Shown here: positions 57,518 to 64,000 of the stretch, piece after piece | How positions within the stretch are numbered: the stretch's first letter is position 1 | Layout of the letters: each line of letters opens with the position of its first letter | From: Xenoacremonium recifei | Lineage: Eukaryota > Ascomycota > Sordariomycetes > Hypocreales > Nectriaceae | Reading direction: 5' to 3' | Assembly (NCBI GenBank): GCA_012184525.1 | Contig: WOFQ01000009.1 | Coordinates: forward strand, 1 to 64,000 | Length of the DNA stretch: 64,000 bases | Notes under the pieces: generated by a model | What the model saw: the letters and a program-made list of their open reading frames with translations, nothing else | Database searches by the model: none | What the model was told of the DNA's origin: nothing | Position numbers and translations under genes: made by a program

Positions 57518-59918
57518 ATGGAAGACTTTCAGGAAGATGAGTCTTTTTCTTTGACAGAGAAGTACGAATCGACTTACCGTCCGTATGCCAAAAACGGAAG
57601 CCCTTCCACCTCTCAACCCAGCCCAGGTCGCTGTTCAGGCTTGGCAAAGAGAAGGAAGCCAGTCTCGAAACCGTTGGCTTGTATAAACTGCAGAAGAAAG
57701 AAAGTTAAGGTAAGATGGACAAGCACTGTTCTTTTTACCATCTGACTGCTGGATAGTGCCATCTAGGCCCGGGAGGCAAGGCACCTTGTGGTCTCTGTGA
57801 TCGAGTAGGTTCCAAATGTGAACTACCAATCGTGGACGAGAGGAGGCTTTCAAACTCAAGGAAGCTCATTGCCCAGCTCTATGGCCGCATATCTGTATTG
57901 GAATCAGAGCTTGAGATCCATCGTACACAATGCGGCTGGGCCGAGCGATCCGCAGACAATGACGACGAAGGTCAACCTCTAGACTTGGATCTGAGATCAA
58001 TTACACCAGAGTCAGGCGCATCAAGCAGTTCCGACAACATGATCACCAGACTTTGCGGTGGCCAGACACAGTTGAACAGCGATAGAGCTGGAAGATTGCG
58101 TTTCTTCGGTCCAACATCGAGTTTACACCTCAGCGAGAGCTTTACGTCTTCCGTCTTAATACGAGAACCGAGCTCCATACCAACCAGGTGCCAGTGGCAG
58201 GATGTAGTGCCAGTAGCACTCCAGAAACACCTTTTTGATCTATATTGGACATATCAACATCAAGTACTTCCTATAATCCATAAGGAGTGTAAGTAAAACT
58301 TCTGAAACATTAACTGAAGGCACCGCAGAGCACTCTGACAAGGAGGAAACCTAGCCTTTCTCCAAGATTTCGAAAACGGCCACAATAGATACTGTAGCAA
58401 ACTACTTGTTCACTGCATCTTGGCACGAGCCGCCTCAATATCAGACCAAGCAGATATCCGAGCACTAGCCTTGACTGACGACGACATCAACGAAGATCCC
58501 CCTGTGCTGGTGAGGCAGTGCGCCTCTCTGCTGGACGTGGAACTCAATAGCCCCGGTATCACAACGCTACAATCCTTGCAGCTCTTAAGCGATATATATT
58601 GTGTCATATGCAACGACACTAAAGGATGGTTAGACGCTGGTGAGTGATGTCTGAGAATCCAAGGTTTGCCCTCGCCGTATCTGAACATAGATATAGGTGG
58701 TGCATGCCGTCTTGCGTTCGAGCTCGGACTTCATAGTGATAGTAAAAGCCTCATTTCAACACAAATATCACAGTGTGATCTCGAAGTGCGCCAGATTGCC
58801 TTCTGGAGCTGTTTCAGTCTGGATAGGTAAGTTCTCTTTGCGCTTTGGAGATTGAAATATTGGGAATCATCGTCTAATGGCGATGTTATCCGCAGACAGT
58901 GGGCTCTATATCTAGGTCGTCCGCAGATGATCAAGGTAGAAGACGTGACTGCACCGAAGCCCGAGATTCAAGATGACGCTTCCTTGGAGCTGAAGATGTC
59001 GATCATGTGGGCTAATCTCCTGGAGATTGTTGGTGCGATATGTGATGCTATGTGAGTATGCCGGGACTCGATGATATCAAGTACAGCCCTCGGAACACTT
59101 CTGACTGAGTCGCATAGAAATGGTGTCAAGTCCACCAAGCATCGAGTAGTATCACTTGACAAACGTCTATCTGAGTGGCAAGAAACTCTGGATCCTGGAT
59201 TTCAATACAGTTGGCAGCAAGCACCAGCTGTTATCTTGTTGCAGTAGGCAAACATATACTCTTACTCTTAAAAGTAAAGAACTAATTTGACGACTTCAAT
59301 AGTATGCAACACTCTGCGGCTGTCATTCTTCTACATAGACCCCTGGCGGGTTTCGGAAATTCTTCCGAGAATCGAAGTCCAGCAAGCGATGTATCTCGTG
59401 AAATATGTGTGCGTCATGCTTGTCTCATTGCTCATCGAGTTCAAGACTATCAGAGGGCATATGGGAGCGCCCTGACCATGTCCTGGTTCGCTCTACATAT
59501 GATTGCAACTGCATCTACCACTCTTGTGGCAAACTTGTCGGAGCACGGGAGTGAATCGACTGTTTCTACCCAACTTTCCTGCCTTCAAGTGTGCATTCGA
59601 GCCCTTAGCGACCTCGAGAAGAGCCATGTTCCAACCCGAAGAGTGCGGAGAGTCATACAGCAAGCGATGAGAATTTTGGACTTGACGGAGAGAGTTGAAG
59701 CAGCTATACCTCTTCAAATGCTGGAGGGCAACATTTCAAAAACTCTCTACCCACGAGATATGGTTGGCATACCGGGGCCAACAGACACATCAATAGACGC
59801 ATCGGCGTTGATGGGTGACTTTCCCATGGACTTTTCGGATTCTCTATTGTCATTCGACGAGTTTCTCCCTGCTGGTTCTCAGTCAAACATGTTACATTCA
59901 TTCGAATCGTTCTTCTAG
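57518..59918 (+). CDS. Zn2Cys6 transcription factor
   Basis: Seven exons: 57518-57709, 57757-58288, 58355-58639, 58697-58826, 58896-59051, 59118-59243 and 59303-59918; introns 47-69 bp; 678 residues. The first intron falls just before the third zinc ligand. The cluster is Cys55, 58, 65, 75, 78 and 85, with a longer middle spacing (C-x9-C) than usual. A coiled coil (SRKLIAQLYGRISVLESELEIH) follows, then the fungal-specific domain from FDLYWTYQHQVLPIIHKESFL through CRLAFELGLH, IAFWSCFSLDRQWALYLGRP and HSAAVILLHRPLAGFG. This resembles the nirA/xlnR-like group with HKE near the domain start. It is nuclear. It is adjacent to the EthD/alcohol dehydrogenase pair and may control them. Confidence 0.88.
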
Positions 59919-60762
59919 AAACAAGCCTCGGACCTTTTACGCATTTATTGAGCGATTTAGACCAATATAGCTCTCGCTCACGTCTGCCTTCGGAAGCTAG
60001 ATTGTCAACGTCTAACTCTTATATGCATTTATAGGCCCACGCAACAAACTCTGTAAATTGCCTTGCTCTATACGATTTTGAGCATGCTACTGACTACGTA
60101 ACTTTGTAGAACATAATTTGTCCGTTAAATAGCCTAAAACATAGACGATACCTCCGTAAATCCTTCATGATCACAACTCGCAAGATCCTGCGATAAGCCA
60201 CACCTGACACAAGTGATTTTGTTTTTAGGATAGCCAAAGAAATCTCCGAATGAAAGAAAACCTGTTACCATAATCTGAAGTCGTCTCAAGAATTACCCCT
60301 CACCATCAACTACGCTTCTTCGCGGTCCTGCGGAGATCCCTCGGCATGATCTTGAACCACATCGGTAAAGAAACTCCTAGATTCACTACGAACGAACCAG
60401 CGATCCTGTGGATTCTTTTCATTAATAATTCCCTCTATCTTCTCTTCTTTAGGTGATATTCATCTTCGTTTATCCGGAAGTAGAAATGTACCTGTTTAGG
60501 TAAGCTGCCGGTTATCAACCTCTTATTTAGCTACAGGCCGTCAGCGACGCTAAGTTGCGCGAACCGTAGCAGAATTAGGTATCGTCACCCGAGCCAATGG
60601 AACTGAATGGGGAACCACCACCATGAAGCAGTATGTAGTATTTAAGTTGGCTACGCATACACTCGATAATCGATCTCGATCATTCAGCATCGTATTCAAT
60701 TAAATAAACTCCATACTCAGAACATCTTAGTTCAAATTACTCTTTTCACCCAACCTTAAGCC
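59919..60762. other. Intergenic: cupin gene promoter
   Basis: About 840 AT-rich bases. The part just before 60763 has the CA- and AT-rich composition and pyrimidine-rich leader (CTCTTTTCACCCAACC) common before strongly expressed fungal genes. No coding frame recognised. Confidence 0.4.
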
Positions 60763-61113
60763 ATGTCCGCTTTCCAGTACTACGCTCAGGCTCAGTCCAA
60801 GTTCGAGGTGCCCCTCCTCGCTGGTGACAACGCCTACCTCGGAGATGTCTTCTCTAGCGACCCCTCAGAGAAGCCCGTCTCTTGCGGTTTCTTCCGCCTC
60901 AAGAAGGGCGAGGCCCTCACCTACACCTACAACTATGATGAGATGAAGATCATCCTCGAGGGTGACTACACAATCTCAGACGAGACCGGCCAGACTGTGA
61001 CCGCTAAGCCTGGCGATGTCTTCTACTTCCCCAAGGGTGCTACCATCACCTTCACCACCTCGGATTACGGCTTTGCCTTCTACGTCGGCCAGCGAAAGAA
61101 GAGCGACTTCTAA
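60763..61113 (+). CDS. Small cupin (EutQ-like) protein
   Basis: Single exon, 116 residues. One cupin barrel covers nearly the whole protein: CGFFRLKKGEALTYTYNYDEMKIILEGDYTI, then KPGDVFYFPKGATITF. The usual metal histidines of the first cupin motif are replaced (TYNYDEMK instead of HxH...E), as in the EutQ-like and related small cupins. Metal binding is therefore uncertain. Codon use is almost all C-ending or GGT/GCT, more biased than any neighbour, which suggests strong expression. Cytosolic, no signal. Role unknown; small-molecule binding or isomerase/lyase function is possible. Confidence 0.85.
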   Translation: MSAFQYYAQAQSKFEVPLLAGDNAYLGDVFSSDPSEKPVSCGFFRLKKGEALTYTYNYDEMKIILEGDYTISDETGQTVTAKPGDVFYFPKGATITFTTSDYGFAFYVGQRKKSDF

Positions 61114-61428
61114 ACGAAATGAATCGAATTTTGGATCTAAGGATTTTCCGTGGGATAGAACGGTTTCAATGGATTTGACAAGGAAAGCATTGGGTTATTT
61201 AGAAACGTATTTTTTGTTTCACGAGTGGATGAATAGATGAATGAGTCTGAGCTCGTATCCAGCAGTTCGCAAATGAAGCCAAAGTGATCATTCCAATTAA
61301 AAAGAGTTCAGGGCACCTCGCTAAAGCCACACAAAGCCAGCCGTTCTTTCAAGTAGTTGTAAACCGGTTCCGTTGTCGCATTCATCATTCATACAGTACG
61401 TTATACATGGCGTATTAGTCGCATTCTT
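61114..61428. other. Convergent intergenic region
   Basis: About 315 bases between two convergent genes, holding their 3' untranslated parts. Nothing else seen. Confidence 0.4.
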
Positions 61429-63501
61429 TTAGCCAAACATCGAGCGCAGGTTGTTCTCTTCCATCACGTCTAGCCAATGCACAGATGTCGATCCCGGCTC
61501 TTCAGCATCGTACGCATCCCACACTGCTACAATCAGCTGCCGTGCCATAATGACAGGTTTAGGTGGAAGTGTGTTCTCTAGGATAGTGAGGCGCCCCATA
61601 ATGAACTGTCGAGCGTTGCTGATGTCGAGAGATGTCCGAGATATAAAATTTGGGGTCAATGATTCGGGATCTGCCCCTAAAATTCCTTGCTGAGGCTCCA
61701 AATCAATGCTTGACAGTTGCTGCGAAGCATCCAATGCGTCCATCATGGTCTTTGTGTCGTATCGAAGACCTGTGCTCGCAGAGATGTATAGTAGCGGCTG
61801 AATGACACGGCTTCCGGAATACGGTGGAATGTGTTCAAGCAGCTGGACTAATCGCAGGCTCAAGGGAGTGATCCAATCTTCCCACTTGACGTAACCACTG
61901 GACGCGATGGAGTCCATGGGTAGTCGAAGGGAGACAAGATCCGGGAATGTTTGGTAGAGTTGCAAAAGAGATGACAATTGATACGATTCCGCTACTCTCG
62001 AAAGATGCAGCAGGGGCGTTCTTTGATCACCAGTTTCGCCTATGAGAGGATTTTGGGGAAACTCAAGTTCGAGGAGCTGTTCTTCCAGCTTCTGAGCTTC
62101 CTGGATTGCGCGCAGGGCAGTTTCAAAGTCACGCTGTCTTCGCTGCCGGATTTGGTGCCGAAAGTTCCGGCAAAGTCGAATTGTCTGCGCAAAGAGCGTA
62201 GAGGTGGTCGAGGACACTCCGGTCCATGGATGCGGCTGATCATCAATGATCTCGTGAACAGCCGAGCTGGGCTGAGGCGGAGGGATGAACGGCGACTCTT
62301 CAATGCCGTCCGCTGGATCATCGTTGCTGACAACTGCCACAAGCATGTCCCAATAGGCCATGCTCTTATTAAAGAATGCAAGCATATCCGAATCCGCATT
62401 CTGAAAGACCCGGGTGTGTCGGTTTAAGTGGTTAAGAAGGAATCGCGCTTCTCGGAAGAAGGGGAGTCCCAGCAGGGTTGCATCGATCCAGCAAGTAGTC
62501 GTCCCGAGACAGAATAAAGCAAAGAGAAGCCCCATCGGTAATGCAGTCGGCTGCGGTTGGCATTTTATCAAGCTGACCTCGTTGTGGATCGCTTGCGTTG
62601 CGGTTTGCATGAACTGGATCGCAGGCTGCCTCATCTGAGGGAGTCTTGTGGCGAGAAACGCTGCTGACATGCTCTGCAGAGCACTGAAAACCAGCGTGGA
62701 CTCATGCCATAGATCGATGGCGAGTTTGCGGTTGAGGTTCGCATTGGAGTCAAAGCCAGACCACGCTGGACAGACTTGCTCGAACCAGTTGCTTATAAGG
62801 AGAGTCGTCGTATCGGTAATGGGCGCCGTCGTCAAAACCGGGACGTGGGAGAAGCGGTCTCGGGGCTCGAGGGCTAACGGATTCACAGTTTGCGGCACCT
62901 TGGCCAGCACGCCTCGAGAGGCCTTTGCGCGTTCTGAGGATCCGGATACTGTTCTGGGCTTCGGCCGGGGTCGGGGAGCTGTCGCAGCATCCGCGTCGCC
63001 CGCAACAGGATCCGCAGGAAGTGGAAGTGGTGGAGATTGACCAGCACTGTCCTTATCACTCCCCGGGCTTGGAGATGTGCTCTTGATGTGGCCTTTCGAG
63101 GAGGCTTCGCTGGGAGAGGTCGCGGAGGAGACACTTTCGTCCGGTTGGCTCGTTGTCGCTGATATAACGGTCTGATGGTTCGCCGGAGCTCCGATCAAGC
63201 TCTCGCGAAAGGTCGAGTCGTTCTTATCGGGCTGGTATTTGAAGGACCACTTGAACTCGCGCCAGTAACCCCCACACTTGATGCCCCTGCTGGTGCATCG
63301 TAAGCACTCCGGCCGCGTCTCGTCGCATTTCGTCTGTTGCGCGCATCGTCAGCAAGAGGAACTTGCGGTGCTGAGGCGAGGTATAATTACTCGTTTGGCT
63401 TTGCAGGTTGCGCAGCCCAATCGCGACCGTACGTGAGCTCCGGCTCTCGATTTGCCTCCTCCTCGGTTGCTGTCGGTGGCCCCTTTGCTCTTGTTGGGCA
63501 T
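61429..63501 (-). CDS. Zn2Cys6 transcription factor
   Basis: Two exons, 63501-63391 and 63333-61429, with a 57-bp intron (GTAATT...CAG) splitting the zinc cluster; 671 residues. Cluster: Cys30, 33, 40, 47, 50 and 57 (CATCKAKR, then TKCDETRPECLRCTSRGIKC). The next part has GGYWREFKWSFKYQPDK, as in regulators such as UGA3-like and acriflavine-sensitivity-type C6 factors. A long Ser/Pro-rich linker precedes a Fungal_trans_2-like domain (LLISNWFEQVCPAW, ALQSMSAAFLATRLPQ, FCLGTTTCWIDATLLGLPFF). It is nuclear; targets unknown. An imperfect CGG palindrome lies 352 bases upstream of its ATG. Confidence 0.88.
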
Positions 63502-64000
63502 GGTGTGGGTTGCTGATAGGGAATAGCGGGAGGGGGTGGCCTAGAGAGAGTTGTCTCGTCGGCCAGCGGATAACAGAAGCAAGACAGAGAGGATGGGAGT
63601 GTCCCAGAGCAAGTCAGCGTTAAGACTGCTGTGACAAACCCCTCCCAGGGCGACAAACTAAGGTCTTCGACTTCAGGAGGAGAAGCGAAACCGGTTATCA
63701 GCAGCTCGCGGTGATTTATACCTGTGGGGCGTCCAAGTGCACAGATATAATAGAGCTAGCAATGCGGGGGAGACACGGATATCTCGAGCCAGTCATAGTT
63801 TCAGTAGAGATAAGCAGCCGGGCGTGAACCAGTAGTAGGTGCCGGGCCAGGGCGGACAGTCCGTCTCGAGTTGAGGCAGCTTGAGGCGAGACGAGGATCG
63901 GGGATCTGTCTGCCTGCCGTAGAGCCCGACATCGCCCATCCCCATGTCAAGGTGTCTGCGGGATATGCAGACGCGCAGACAGCAGCACGATCTGGCAGAA
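63502..64000. promoter_or_regulatory. Upstream region with CGGACAGTCCG
   Basis: 63853-63863 reads CGGACAGTCCG, a palindrome about its central base (CGG-N5-CCG), related to but one base shorter than the sites at 9.5-22 kb. The remainder up to the window end holds no recognisable gene. Confidence 0.35.

Overview
This window looks like a chromosome segment of a filamentous ascomycete (Pezizomycotina, probably Hypocreales and Fusarium-like; the taxon is my inference). The supporting signs are short GT-AG introns of about 47-90 bp in most genes, five Zn2Cys6 transcription factors, fungal transporter families, a fungal catalase-peroxidase and a telomere-linked RecQ-type helicase remnant. There is no bacterial operon structure. 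I saw no rRNA, tRNA, CRISPR or telomeric array.

Layout. (1) 0-5.7 kb is decayed accessory or subtelomere-like DNA: the end of an OrsD-like (DUF3505) gene, a RecQ-like helicase broken by in-frame stops that are all one C-to-T change away from sense codons, a degenerate repeat and a solo LTR. (2) 5.7-7.7 kb is a Zn2Cys6 regulator. (3) 8.2-22.1 kb is a compact block of eight genes: LigB-type extradiol dioxygenase, NmrA-like reductase, D-2-hydroxyacid dehydrogenase, class II aldolase, Zn2Cys6 regulator, M20 carbamoylase-type amidohydrolase, NCS1 permease and FAD monooxygenase. Most of its promoters carry a palindrome of the form CGGACWTGTCCG (CGG-N6-CCG) or a close variant. I read it as one catabolic regulon for an aromatic, probably nitrogen-containing, ring compound. 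(4) 22.6-24.7 kb is a siderophore-type MFS transporter. (5) 24.7-28.4 kb is gene-poor with short repeats and a CapA-like gene fragment. (6) 28.6-41.7 kb holds a TPR/DUF4470 protein, a secreted GH43 glycosidase, an MFS anion symporter, a LigI-like amidohydrolase, a small 7-TM protein and a Zn2Cys6 regulator. (7) 42.2-53.8 kb holds catalase-peroxidase KatG (ending in Ser-Arg-Leu), a WD40-like protein, a SAT4/rhodopsin-like membrane protein and an MFS transporter. (8) 54.9-63.5 kb holds an EthD-domain protein divergent from a zinc alcohol dehydrogenase, a Zn2Cys6 regulator, a small cupin with strong codon bias and another Zn2Cys6 regulator.

How the genes may work together (inference): the NCS1 permease imports the substrate, the FAD monooxygenase hydroxylates it, the LigB-like enzyme opens the ring, the M20 enzyme cleaves a C-N bond, and the aldolase, hydroxyacid dehydrogenase and NmrA-like reductase process the fragments. 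The LigI-like hydrolase and MFS symporter at 35.5-38.6 kb carry partial copies of the same promoter motif and might belong to the same regulon. Exon boundaries were placed by hand from splice signals, frame continuity and family conservation; they are predictions.
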